A stretch of DNA of 33,618 bases. Source: a virus. The number at the start of each line of letters is the position of its first letter. The stretch's first letter is position 1. The stretch lies in the IMG/VR virus record IMGVR_UViG_3300035698_015980, positions 1-33,618 of that record; one strand, 5' to 3'. The notes beneath the pieces were generated by a model that had not been told where the DNA came from, ran no database searches, and was given only the letters and a program-made list of their open reading frames with translations. A program made the position numbers and the translations under genes. Below are positions 13,707 to 21,776 of the stretch, piece after piece.

Positions 13707-14645
13707 ATGGCTGACGCTGTTACAACAACTTCAGGTTATGGATCAATGGCTGATAGTTGGGCACATCGTGCTTTACTTCAGAGATCTAAACCAAATAATG
13801 TGCATAATCTATTTGGTAGCTCATTTGCACTACCACAAAAATCTACAGATACGATGGTTTTCCGTCGTCAAGAAAATCTAAACTCTGATCCTGTTGTACT
13901 GCCAGAAGATGCAGATCCAGCACCAGAGCAAGTTTTAAAGTTTGATATTTCCGTTACTCCACAAGAATTCGGGAAAGTAGTCCTATTATCCAGGAAAGTC
14001 TTGCTTGTTGTGGAAGATGACACAGCAAATGGAACAGCCGATAATCTTTCTCAATGTATGCATACTATGCTTGATAAAGTTACTCGTGACGTTTGGGCTT
14101 CTTCTGTTGCTCAAATTTCATGTCTTAATGGTTCCAATGGAAATGCAATAACAGAGCTTACTCAAATTGACGTGAACCGTGCTATTGCTTATCTAGACGA
14201 AAATGATACTGAGAAAATGACACCAACAGTTGATGGATCTAGTCGTTTCGGTACTGGACCAGTTGAAGCAGCTTTCTGGGTTGCAGCTCATGTAAAACTT
14301 AAGGCTGATATTCGCGCACTTGATGCGTTTGTTCCAACTTCACAATATGGCGCACAAGAAAGCGTATTAAAATCTGAATTTGGTGCAACTGATGAAGCAA
14401 GATGGGTAACATCTACTTTAGTTAATGTGACTACAGACTCACCACCACAGTATAGTAATACTTTTGTAGGCGCTAATGCATACGGATATGTTTCTATAGA
14501 TCAAATGGCAACAGAAATGATTCTTAAGCCTTTAGGTTGGAATGATTATTTGAACCGTTTTCAATCAATGGGTTTTACTGCATTCTTTAATGCTGCGATA
14601 CTTGACGATAGCCATATAGTAAATTTATTAGCTACTAAAGCTTAA
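13707..14645 (+). CDS. Major capsid protein, N4-gp56 family
   Basis: A 312-residue HK97-fold shell protein. The family pattern is visible: STDTMVFRRQENLNSDPVVLPEDADP (about residues 47-72), followed by VTPQEFGKVVLLSRKVLLVVED (about 84-105), and the long helix with LDKVTRDVWASS. The end GWNDYLNRFQSMGFTAFFNAAILDD also matches. Good ribosome binding site, and codon use more balanced than in the early genes, as expected for an abundant protein. Confidence 0.9.
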   Translation: MADAVTTTSGYGSMADSWAHRALLQRSKPNNVHNLFGSSFALPQKSTDTMVFRRQENLNSDPVVLPEDADPAPEQVLKFDISVTPQEFGKVVLLSRKVLLVVEDDTANGTADNLSQCMHTMLDKVTRDVWASSVAQISCLNGSNGNAITELTQIDVNRAIAYLDENDTEKMTPTVDGSSRFGTGPVEAAFWVAAHVKLKADIRALDAFVPTSQYGAQESVLKSEFGATDEARWVTSTLVNVTTDSPPQYSNTFVGANAYGYVSIDQMATEMILKPLGWNDYLNRFQSMGFTAFFNAAILDDSHIVNLLATKA

Positions 14646-14661
14646 GCATAAAGGAGTTATT

Positions 14662-15369
14662 ATGTCAGATTTATTTTTAGGACAATCAATGTCTGAAGCG
14701 TTTAAACTTGTCTCTGGTGGAGCAGCTTATACGCTACAATTTAGTTGGCAACCTGATATGGTTATTGTTAATAATCTAACAGATTGGACAGGTACAGCAG
14801 CAGGACTTCCACGATCTTTTTGGTTTCGCGATCAGATTACTAATGCCCATGCTTTTCAACAACAAGTAATTGATAGCTCCGCTGGTGCTAGCTTTAACTT
14901 TCTTGATACTGCAACTAACGGTTTTACGTTAGCAAATACTACTGGTGGTGTAACATCTACACAGTCTGTTATTTCTGGTGTTAGTCAAGCAGATCCTTGT
15001 GTTGTAACAACTGTTGCAGTTCATGGTCTTTCTACTGGTGACTACGTTCGGTTAAGCGACCTTGGCTCTGATATGCCCGCAGAACGCGGTATGAACCAGA
15101 TTAACAACAAAAGATACAAGATAATTGTTGTCGATACAAGTAACTTCTCTCTACTAGATCCTATTAGTGGCGAAGCTATTGATTCAACTGCTTATACTGC
15201 TTGGGTTGCTGGTGGTCGTGTTGTACTAGAAGGCGAGCAGACCTTTACATACGATGAGATCGACTACAAGTTGACTCTAGGAACCAGTGTTGTAGGAAAT
15301 GACTCAGACATTTTACTAGTTGAGGCTCATAAATGGGGCCGTTTCGTTGATTTGGGCGATATCGGGTAG
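14662..15369 (+). CDS. Virion protein with FCCH-like domain (capsid decoration candidate)
   Basis: A 235-residue protein directly after the capsid gene. Residues about 103-190 contain the beta-domain found in many phage virion proteins and named after the E1 FCCH fold: VISGVSQADPCVVTTVAVHGLSTGDYVRL, then NQINNKRYKIIVVDTSNFSL, ending AYTAWVAGGRVV. The N-terminal part (SWQPDMVIVNNLTDW) and C-terminal HKWGRF flank it. Likely a capsid decoration or auxiliary head protein. The same domain recurs in the tail hub at 17914. Confidence 0.7.
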   Translation: MSDLFLGQSMSEAFKLVSGGAAYTLQFSWQPDMVIVNNLTDWTGTAAGLPRSFWFRDQITNAHAFQQQVIDSSAGASFNFLDTATNGFTLANTTGGVTSTQSVISGVSQADPCVVTTVAVHGLSTGDYVRLSDLGSDMPAERGMNQINNKRYKIIVVDTSNFSLLDPISGEAIDSTAYTAWVAGGRVVLEGEQTFTYDEIDYKLTLGTSVVGNDSDILLVEAHKWGRFVDLGDIG

Positions 15370-15421
15370 TGGTTGAAACCTAGGAATGATATGCCAATTA
15401 AATATACATTCCTTTATGCTG

Positions 15422-15441
15422 GGCTCCTGTAAAAAGGAGTC
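15422..15441 (+). promoter_or_regulatory. Hairpin sequestering HNH-gene ribosome binding site
   Basis: GGCTCCT (15422-15428) pairs with AGGAGTC (15435-15441), burying the AGGAG used by the ATG at 15449. Homing-endonuclease genes in T4-like phages are often kept silent this way. A second hairpin AGGAATG/CATTCCT lies just upstream (from about 15384 to 15414). Confidence 0.65.
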
Positions 15442-15448
15442 TAGTATT

Positions 15449-16051
15449 ATGAAAACATGTAGTACGTGTGGAATAGAAAAAGAGTATAGTGAATTTTATA
15501 AGTGTAGTCTGCCTAAAAATGGTCATCGGGCGAATAAGGATGGATATAGGTCAAATTGCAAATCATGTCGTAATCTGAGTCAAAAACGATGCGATGCGAA
15601 AAATGTAGACGAAAGAAGGGCAACAAAGAAAGCTTGGGAAGATAAGAATAAAGATAGACTAAGAGAAGCTTCTAAAGTTTGGAAAGATAAGAATAGAGAA
15701 AAAGTAAGAAAAAATGAACGACTTTACGCCAGAAAAAGATACTACAACAATCTTGAGAAAGAGCGGCAGCGGTGTAAAGATTGGAGAAAGAATAATCCTG
15801 AAAAGTTAAAGTTTAGTAAAAAGAAAAGCTATGATAGATATCCAGAAAAAATAAAAGCGCGAACTTTAGTTTGTTGTGCTCTAAAAACAGGATTTTTAAT
15901 TAGACCAAATATCTGTTCAAAATGTCAAAAAGAAAGTAGAATAGAGGCTCACCACCCAGACTACTCAAAGCCTTTAGAAGTGATGTGGCTATGCAAAAAA
16001 TGCCACATGGCAGAACATAGAAAAGAAAAACCAATAAATAGGAGTACATAG
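15449..16051 (+). CDS. HNH homing endonuclease with zinc ribbon
   Basis: From ATG 15449 the protein has 200 residues; AGGAG nine bases upstream fixes this start rather than the ATG at 15386. The N-terminus is a four-Cys zinc ribbon (CSTCGIEKEYSEFY, then NCKSCRN). The middle is a very basic helical linker (EDKNKDRLREASKVWKDKN). The C-terminus is an HNH core: CSKCQKESRIEAHHPDY, then LWLCKKCH-like MWLCKKCHMAEH. It stands between capsid-accessory genes and its 3' end supplies the ribosome binding site for the next gene. Probably a free-standing homing endonuclease. Zinc-ribbon segments like this occur twice in the HNH protein at 31827. Confidence 0.88.
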   Translation: MKTCSTCGIEKEYSEFYKCSLPKNGHRANKDGYRSNCKSCRNLSQKRCDAKNVDERRATKKAWEDKNKDRLREASKVWKDKNREKVRKNERLYARKRYYNNLEKERQRCKDWRKNNPEKLKFSKKKSYDRYPEKIKARTLVCCALKTGFLIRPNICSKCQKESRIEAHHPDYSKPLEVMWLCKKCHMAEHRKEKPINRST

Positions 16052-16052
16052 A

Positions 16053-16496
16053 ATGTCAAAAGCAAAGACAGAAACTATGGAAAAAATGATCCAAGAAGCT
16101 CCAAAAGCTGGAGCAATCGAGGACATGACTCTAACAACTTATGATGAGTACAAAGCATATAATGCTGCTGCTCGTAAAGAAAACAAGCGTTTACGTGTAT
16201 GTCGACATCCTTGTAAACCATGTCCAATTGAATTACATCCACAAGAACGTATTGTTTTTGGTCGTGTTGATCAGCCACTTAACGCATTACCTGTTTATAT
16301 AAGTAATCATCTCATTCATTTTGAGAAGACGCTTTATCCAGGTAAAACATACGATTTACCTAGAGTAGTAATTAATTATCTAGCTGAAAAGGGAGTACCG
16401 CATTGGAAATGGTACAATAATTCAGATGGATCTTCTGAGACTAGAATCTCACATAGAGAGCCTAGATTTAGTTTAAGAACAACATACGCGGAGTAA
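16053..16496 (+). CDS. Conserved virion-region protein
   Basis: A 147-residue protein in the head-tail region. An N-terminal helical part (MEKMIQEAPKAGA, YDEYKAYNAAARKEN) is followed by a beta-rich part with CRHPCKPCPIEL, VFGRVDQPLNALPVYISNHLIHF and LPRVVINYLAEKGVPHWKW. I recognise it only as a conserved type of protein near the capsid genes of similar podoviruses. The three cysteines in CRHPCKPC could bind metal. Its AGGAG is within the HNH gene end. Confidence 0.6.
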   Translation: MSKAKTETMEKMIQEAPKAGAIEDMTLTTYDEYKAYNAAARKENKRLRVCRHPCKPCPIELHPQERIVFGRVDQPLNALPVYISNHLIHFEKTLYPGKTYDLPRVVINYLAEKGVPHWKWYNNSDGSSETRISHREPRFSLRTTYAE

Positions 16497-16500
16497 TGTT

Positions 16501-17193
16501 ATGACAAGATATGTTAGTGATGCCCTTAGAATTATGAGACTAGCAATATCACGTCGCAATTCTAATGATCCAGATTCTAGCGATCCAACATTATTAACAT
16601 ATCTTAATGACTTTGTTTCTCTAACAATGGGAAGCGAGGTTCGTTTGTTTGAACAGTATGAGACAATAGCATTTAATATAGATGATACAAATGAGACAGG
16701 AATTTATACATTCAACGATGTTGGGGCTGATTTTAATTTAGAGAGTATTTCAGGTGATGGATTTATTAGCTTAACAGATCCTCCAACTGGATCGTTATCT
16801 TGGACTACATTGTATATTTATACAAATCCTGGTGCATTCTTTGGATACTGGGGCGTTGAGAATGAAGATGTATTGATTCCAGGAATGCCAACAATGATGT
16901 TATTCTACGGAAAAAACTTAACATTTAGGACTATTCCTGATAAAGAATATACTGTTACATTATACGGTTATAAGAAAAATGATGACTTTTCTTCTGTTGG
17001 AAATCCTGAATTAGATTACGACTATTGGTTACGTTTTATTGCATATGGTGCAGCTATAAATTATGGAATGGATTATCGATTTTCTGATTCTATAATGTCT
17101 TCATTAAAGAGAAATTATAATAGAGAAAAACGCTTAATGTTAACTAGAACTCACAATCAGATAAAAATAAGTCGAACGTTCCCAAGTTTTTGA
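16501..17193 (+). CDS. Probable head-to-tail adaptor protein
   Basis: A 230-residue protein, lying four bases after the preceding gene and before the tail-hub block. The N-terminal helix (VSDALRIMRLAISRRN) and LLTYLNDFVSLTM are followed by beta segments (YLYTNPG-like YIYTNPGAFFGYWG, KEYTVTLYGYKK) and a C-terminal helical part with YWLRFIAYGAAINYGMDYRF. This layout is common in adaptor or connector proteins between portal and tail hub. Function is inferred from place and form. Confidence 0.6.
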   Translation: MTRYVSDALRIMRLAISRRNSNDPDSSDPTLLTYLNDFVSLTMGSEVRLFEQYETIAFNIDDTNETGIYTFNDVGADFNLESISGDGFISLTDPPTGSLSWTTLYIYTNPGAFFGYWGVENEDVLIPGMPTMMLFYGKNLTFRTIPDKEYTVTLYGYKKNDDFSSVGNPELDYDYWLRFIAYGAAINYGMDYRFSDSIMSSLKRNYNREKRLMLTRTHNQIKISRTFPSF

Positions 17194-17228
17194 TTGAAAG
17201 TTAGTTAGTTAATTATCAAGATTTTCTT

Positions 17229-17253
17229 AAATCAATCACTAAAGGTACATAAA
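17229..17253 (+). promoter_or_regulatory. Leader repeat matching the portal-gene leader
   Basis: AAATCAATCACTAAAGGTAC plus an A-rich end leads to the ATG at 17254 and is nearly identical to 9829-9853. The preceding 35 bases do not match, so this is a short conserved leader rather than a duplicated gene end. Confidence 0.5.
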
Positions 17254-17913
17254 ATGAGTTGGGAATCTACTTGGCCAGATGGCTCAAAATCAGTAAAATC
17301 AAACCAAGCTACTGGAGCAGCTAATACTACTTACATAAAAACTACTATGAACGTAGATCACTATTGGGATGATTCAGCAGATAATGACGGACATCACCAG
17401 TGGGTACAGATGACTCAGAGTGGAACAGCAGCTGTTCCAATTGTACCTAGTCTTGGAACAGGAATGGATGGAATTATTTATGTTAAAGCTAAATCAGCAA
17501 CAGAATCACCAGATAATCAAGATGCACAACCATTTTTCATTGATAATAAAGAAATTGGAACTCCTGGTGTAACTCAAGAAATGCAGCTTTTAGGAATTCG
17601 AGCTTGTGGAACATTTAATGGTAGATCAAGTAATGGTGATTGCACAATAACATATAATCATAATGTTGATTCTATTACACGGACTGCAAAAGGTAGATAT
17701 ACAGTTACATTTACAAGTGAATTGCCATCTGTAAACTATTTGTTGCATTCTGGACAAGTAGCCTCAAGCCGTGGATATGTTACAGTTGAGTCATCAATTG
17801 TTCCATTGGTTGATGTGAAAACAACTACATTTTGTAAACTTTCAGCATTAACTGCAATTGGAAGAGATAATATTGATCCTATTCAGGCATGGTTTTTTTG
17901 TTTTGGGGGTTAA
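17254..17913 (+). CDS. Tail/virion protein, beta-rich
   Basis: A 219-residue protein. The N-terminal half has a pattern seen in podovirus tail proteins (MNVDHYWDDSADNDGHHQWVQM, followed by GMDGIIYVKAKS). The second half is beta-rich with an FNGRSSNGDCTITYNHN segment and a repeated strand pattern, and may be a trimeric fibre or tail-tip domain. It is directly joined to the tail-hub gene (stop then ATG with no gap). A fibre-attachment or head-tail closure role is likely. Confidence 0.6.
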   Translation: MSWESTWPDGSKSVKSNQATGAANTTYIKTTMNVDHYWDDSADNDGHHQWVQMTQSGTAAVPIVPSLGTGMDGIIYVKAKSATESPDNQDAQPFFIDNKEIGTPGVTQEMQLLGIRACGTFNGRSSNGDCTITYNHNVDSITRTAKGRYTVTFTSELPSVNYLLHSGQVASSRGYVTVESSIVPLVDVKTTTFCKLSALTAIGRDNIDPIQAWFFCFGG

Positions 17914-19794
17914 ATGCAAGTCTACGAAATAACAGGTTTTAAAACGGGTGTTTCTATAGAGGGTGTTAACTTTCTACAACCTTCTGATTCATTTCAAAAT
18001 ATAAGAAATGGTTATATCCATCGACAAGTACTTCAATCTCGAAAGGGATTTAGTAAGTGGTCATTTGGTTATGATGCTGGTGCAGGATTAACAGGTCATT
18101 TACCTACTCGTGTTATGGGTATTTTTGACAATGTTCTAACATTAACTAGTACAATAGAGACTTTAGCTTTTGATAAAAATTTTGCCTATAAATATAATGA
18201 AGCTACTAATTCATTTCTAAGGATTCCTTTTGGAGGAAGTTTAGCCGCATATGTTGGGTTTGGGTTGGCAAATATAGAGGACTATATATCTGGTACAACT
18301 TATCCTGATAAAACAGGAGCTAATCGTTTTGTTTTTACTGGAAAGGGTATGGATCACATCTTTTTCTATGATGGAACTAATATTTTAGATTATACTAGTG
18401 TAGTTGATAACACAGACTATGTGAGTTTTGCAGGGAAAACATTAGATAGAGCAACTCATGTAATTTGGTTTGGTGAACGTCTTAATTTTATTTCTCCAAC
18501 ACTTAGTGCAAAACTATATCCTCAAGCAGTTTTATATTCTGGAATTAGAGATAGCTCAGGAAATGGCGATAGTTATAATGCTCCTGGTTCTGGTCTTCTT
18601 GAAATAGATACTTACGAACTTATTAAAGGTGCCGTTATTCTTGGTGATCGTATAGTATTAAATGTTAGTCAATCAAATTGGATAATTGAAAAAACAAGGG
18701 ATGCTTTTAATCCATACTTTACTAGAAAGATACCATCTGTACTTGGAACAGACGCTTCATTTTCTACTGTAGTATGGAATCATGAAGTAAGATCTATTGG
18801 TAAGACTGGAATTATTTCTACTGATGGTCGACAGTCTCTAAGAATAGATAACAAGATACCTTATTTTACAGATGAAGAAATTAATCCTATTGAGTTTGAA
18901 CAAACATATGGAGGATTTGACAGAGATACATCACAATTCAAATGGTCTTACGTTGATAGTGGAAGAGATATTAATTCTACAGCAAATAAAGTACTCGTTA
19001 ATAATTATGAAGAGAATAGTTGGTCAATATATGACCAAAGATTTAGTATTTTTGGCGAAACTATTTCAGGGCAAAACCTTACTTGGAATGAAATTGATGA
19101 AAATCAAAATCCATCATGGCTAAGAATGGATACCACAGAAGAAACGTGGAATAAAATTGGTATTGGTAAAGAAGTACATAAAACTCTAGCTGGTGATGAT
19201 CTTGGTTTTATATATGAACTTAACGAAAATTTTGACGATTATTTTGTTGCAATAACAGGTATATCTAAAGCAGCTTCAGCAATTATATCTACTGAAGACC
19301 AAGCAATTCAGGTTGGTGATAGAGTAGTTATAAAAAACGTATCTGGAATGACTCAAATAAACAGCGCTATTGCTACAGTCACAGCAAGAACTCTATCTTC
19401 AATTACTGTTAACATTAATAGTCAACAGTATGATATTTGGACTTCAGGAGGATCAGTAAGTAAATTAATTAATTTTCAAGCTGAAACAATTCCATTTAAT
19501 CCTTTTAGATCAGAAGGTGAACAGGTAAGAATTTCTCACATTGAGTTTTTAATTGACACAAACTCTGGAAATTTAAAACTAGATATTTTTATGGATGGAG
19601 AAAATGCTCCATTCAAGTCTAATGTTTTATTAAAACCAACAAGTACTAGAAAAGATAGAGAATGGGTATCTGTTATTGTAAATAATACAGCTAATTTCAT
19701 GGTTTTAAAGTTAAATCAAGAGTCAGTTTCAGAACAGGTAAGAATTACTAGTATACGTATTCATGCTGAACCAGCAGGAGCAACAACAGATTAA
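17914..19794 (+). CDS. Tail hub, P22 gp10-like, with FCCH insertion
   Basis: A 626-residue beta-rich protein whose first 400 residues have the propeller-like repeating strands of P22 gp10 (packaged-DNA stabilisation) relatives: NIRNGYIHRQVLQSRKGF, ANRFVFTGKGMDHIFFYDG, GAVILGDRIVLNVSQSNWII, EVRSIGKTGIISTDG, NSTANKVLVNNYEENSW. Residues about 445-514 are an FCCH-like domain (ITGISKAASAIISTEDQAIQ, then VGDRVVIKNVSGMTQIN and WTSGGSV), also present at 14662. The end is another beta domain. It would form the tail hub below the portal. Confidence 0.75.
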   Translation: MQVYEITGFKTGVSIEGVNFLQPSDSFQNIRNGYIHRQVLQSRKGFSKWSFGYDAGAGLTGHLPTRVMGIFDNVLTLTSTIETLAFDKNFAYKYNEATNSFLRIPFGGSLAAYVGFGLANIEDYISGTTYPDKTGANRFVFTGKGMDHIFFYDGTNILDYTSVVDNTDYVSFAGKTLDRATHVIWFGERLNFISPTLSAKLYPQAVLYSGIRDSSGNGDSYNAPGSGLLEIDTYELIKGAVILGDRIVLNVSQSNWIIEKTRDAFNPYFTRKIPSVLGTDASFSTVVWNHEVRSIGKTGIISTDGRQSLRIDNKIPYFTDEEINPIEFEQTYGGFDRDTSQFKWSYVDSGRDINSTANKVLVNNYEENSWSIYDQRFSIFGETISGQNLTWNEIDENQNPSWLRMDTTEETWNKIGIGKEVHKTLAGDDLGFIYELNENFDDYFVAITGISKAASAIISTEDQAIQVGDRVVIKNVSGMTQINSAIATVTARTLSSITVNINSQQYDIWTSGGSVSKLINFQAETIPFNPFRSEGEQVRISHIEFLIDTNSGNLKLDIFMDGENAPFKSNVLLKPTSTRKDREWVSVIVNNTANFMVLKLNQESVSEQVRITSIRIHAEPAGATTD

Positions 19795-19805
19795 AGGAGA
19801 TTAAA

Positions 19806-20072
19806 TTGTCAAAAATTCCAGAAACATTAAATATTGGAGACAGAGATAATATAACTCCTGAAATTCTATTAGAATTATTAGAAGCTATGTATACTGATCT
19901 TTCTATAGCAATAAATAATAAGCCTGATTTATATGAGAGAGAATCAGATGGATTAACTACAGATACATTTCTTTCTAATGGAGATATTAACATCAACACA
20001 TTAACATCAAAGATTGAGATTTTGATAGAACATACTAATCCAACATCTGTAATATGGAAACAAATTAGTTGA
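19806..20072 (+). CDS. Small virion-region protein with TTG start
   Basis: An 88-residue protein with the rare start TTG, supported by AAAGGAG six bases upstream. The sequence is helical and acidic (LNIGDRDNITPEILLELLEAMYTDL) and ends with IEHTNPTSVIWKQIS. No family is recognised. It lies between the tail hub and the ejection proteins, and its product is presumably structural. Confidence 0.6.
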   Translation: MSKIPETLNIGDRDNITPEILLELLEAMYTDLSIAINNKPDLYERESDGLTTDTFLSNGDININTLTSKIEILIEHTNPTSVIWKQIS

Positions 20073-20100
20073 TAAGGTAGTAAAAAAAGGAGAAAATAAA

Positions 20101-20673
20101 ATGACATCGGCTATTATAGGAGCAGCAGGATCAGTATTGAGTTCGCTTTTCTCAAACAATCCTAAAGAGTCTCGTACGCAAAAACAAAAACGTAAATTGG
20201 TAGATGATTTAATTGCTTCTCTTAGTGGAAATGGATCATTTAACGATCTTTTCGAAATGGATGATGAAGCTTTTCAAAAATCTTATATTGACCCAGCAAA
20301 GTCTAAGTTTGAAAATCAAATAGCACCTCAGATTCAGCAAAGTTTTATTGCTAGTGGTCAGCAAAGAGGTACTGGTTTAGACGACACATTGACTAGAGCG
20401 GGTGTTGATATGGATCAACTTCTAAATGAGCAATACATGAATTTTCAACAAGATGCAAAAAATAGACAATCTAGCGCTATTAGTGGAATTTTAGGTGGTG
20501 GTGAAGGTGTTCAACCTGGATTAAGTATTGGTGAAAAATTATCACAAGGTGCAGCAGGATATCTTTCTAGTGATTCTTTTAGTAGTAGTTTAGAAAATAT
20601 TTTAGATAAGTATTCTAAAAAAGAAAATCAGAATCAACAGCTATATACAAATAGAGAGGGATTTTCAAAATGA
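20101..20673 (+). CDS. Internal virion (ejection) protein, small
   Basis: A 190-residue protein with a short hydrophobic glycine/alanine N-terminus (IIGAAGSVLSSLF), basic KQKRKLVDDLIASLSGNG and a helical core (FIASGQQRGTGLDDTLTRAG, then VDMDQLLNEQYMNFQQDA). These segments are typical of small internal virion proteins that precede larger ejection proteins in P22-like operons. It overlaps the next gene by four bases (ATGA). It would be released into the cell envelope with the DNA. Role inferred from sequence style and order. Confidence 0.65.
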   Translation: MTSAIIGAAGSVLSSLFSNNPKESRTQKQKRKLVDDLIASLSGNGSFNDLFEMDDEAFQKSYIDPAKSKFENQIAPQIQQSFIASGQQRGTGLDDTLTRAGVDMDQLLNEQYMNFQQDAKNRQSSAISGILGGGEGVQPGLSIGEKLSQGAAGYLSSDSFSSSLENILDKYSKKENQNQQLYTNREGFSK

Positions 20674-21776
20674 ACCCATCACCATTTCAGATAGCACAAA
20701 GTGTAGGAAATCAGTTTGGAAAGGCAGTTAGAGCGCAAGGAGATAAATCAGCTATTGATGAGATACTTTCACAGGCTTCACAATCTGGTAATCCAAATGA
20801 TATTAATAATGCTATGGGTAAGATTCTTTCGAGAGTTTCTGCAGAAAGACAACCTATGGCAATGAATATTTTAAAAAATAAGATGGCTGAAATTCAAAAT
20901 AAAAGAACGCAAGAAGCTGATGTAGATTTAGGATTTCCTTCTCAGTTTGGAACAGCATCACAAGAAGCTCAAAAAGGTTTTATTAAAAATAGAGAAGCTT
21001 CTATGAAAGTACAAAAAGAATCTAGAGAATCTGATATATTAGCAAAAATTCAAAGGGGAGAACAAATAACTCCTGAAGAACAGTCTGAATTATCTCCAAC
21101 ATCTCAACGAACATTAATTGGTACTCAAAAACCTGTATTTGAACCAACTGAAGAAAGACTTGAAGCTGAGCGAGTTTCTTCTTTAGCTACTGAAATTGAA
21201 AATGATTTTAAAGCTTCTAAGTCTGAAGAAATGCGATTAAATAGAATGACAAAACTTGATGAAAGTGGAGAACTTTCAACACCAATGATGATTAAAACGT
21301 TAAATAAGTTAGGTTTTCCTCTTGGTGTACTAGGAAATCCTAATTCAGAAGAATTTGTCAAGTTAGAAGCCGATTTCCTTCGAGATGTACGTCAAGTATT
21401 TCCTGGTGGAAGAATAACAAATTATGAAATACAAGCATATTTAAAAACTGTACCAGGATTAATGAACTCACAAGAAGGACGTCGTTCTATTATTCGAAAT
21501 AGAAAGCTTATTAATGAGTCTAAACAATTACGTTATGAAGCTTATAGAAAAATATTAAAAGAAAATAATGGGCGTAAACCTAGAAATATGGGACTTCTTA
21601 TTGAAGATAATATACAAGATCGTATAGTTGAAATTGAAGATAAATTTCGTGATGGAATTCAGAATAATATTGAAATGTTTCAGCAACCTATTAGAATGAA
21701 GGATTCTAATGGAAATACATATGATATACCACCAAATAAGGTTTCTCAAGCATCAAAACAGGGATTAACATTCTAA
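20670..21776 (+). CDS. Internal virion (ejection) protein, middle
   Basis: A 368-residue, mostly helical, Gln/Lys/Glu-rich protein. It starts PFQIAQSVGNQFGKAVRAQG, has a disordered centre (QRGEQITPEEQSELSPTSQ) and a helical C-terminal half with FVKLEADFLRDVRQVFPGGRITNYEI. It ends with a short beta-like MKDSNGNTYDIPPNKV motif that is common at the ends of virion proteins. Translationally coupled at both ends. It fits the second of three ejection proteins. Confidence 0.65.
   Translation: MNPSPFQIAQSVGNQFGKAVRAQGDKSAIDEILSQASQSGNPNDINNAMGKILSRVSAERQPMAMNILKNKMAEIQNKRTQEADVDLGFPSQFGTASQEAQKGFIKNREASMKVQKESRESDILAKIQRGEQITPEEQSELSPTSQRTLIGTQKPVFEPTEERLEAERVSSLATEIENDFKASKSEEMRLNRMTKLDESGELSTPMMIKTLNKLGFPLGVLGNPNSEEFVKLEADFLRDVRQVFPGGRITNYEIQAYLKTVPGLMNSQEGRRSIIRNRKLINESKQLRYEAYRKILKENNGRKPRNMGLLIEDNIQDRIVEIEDKFRDGIQNNIEMFQQPIRMKDSNGNTYDIPPNKVSQASKQGLTF

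Noticed and set aside
15386-15448. Upstream start (ATG 15386) for the HNH gene
   Set aside because: It has no Shine-Dalgarno, and the added residues cover two hairpins; ATG 15449 has AGGAG and begins right at the zinc ribbon.
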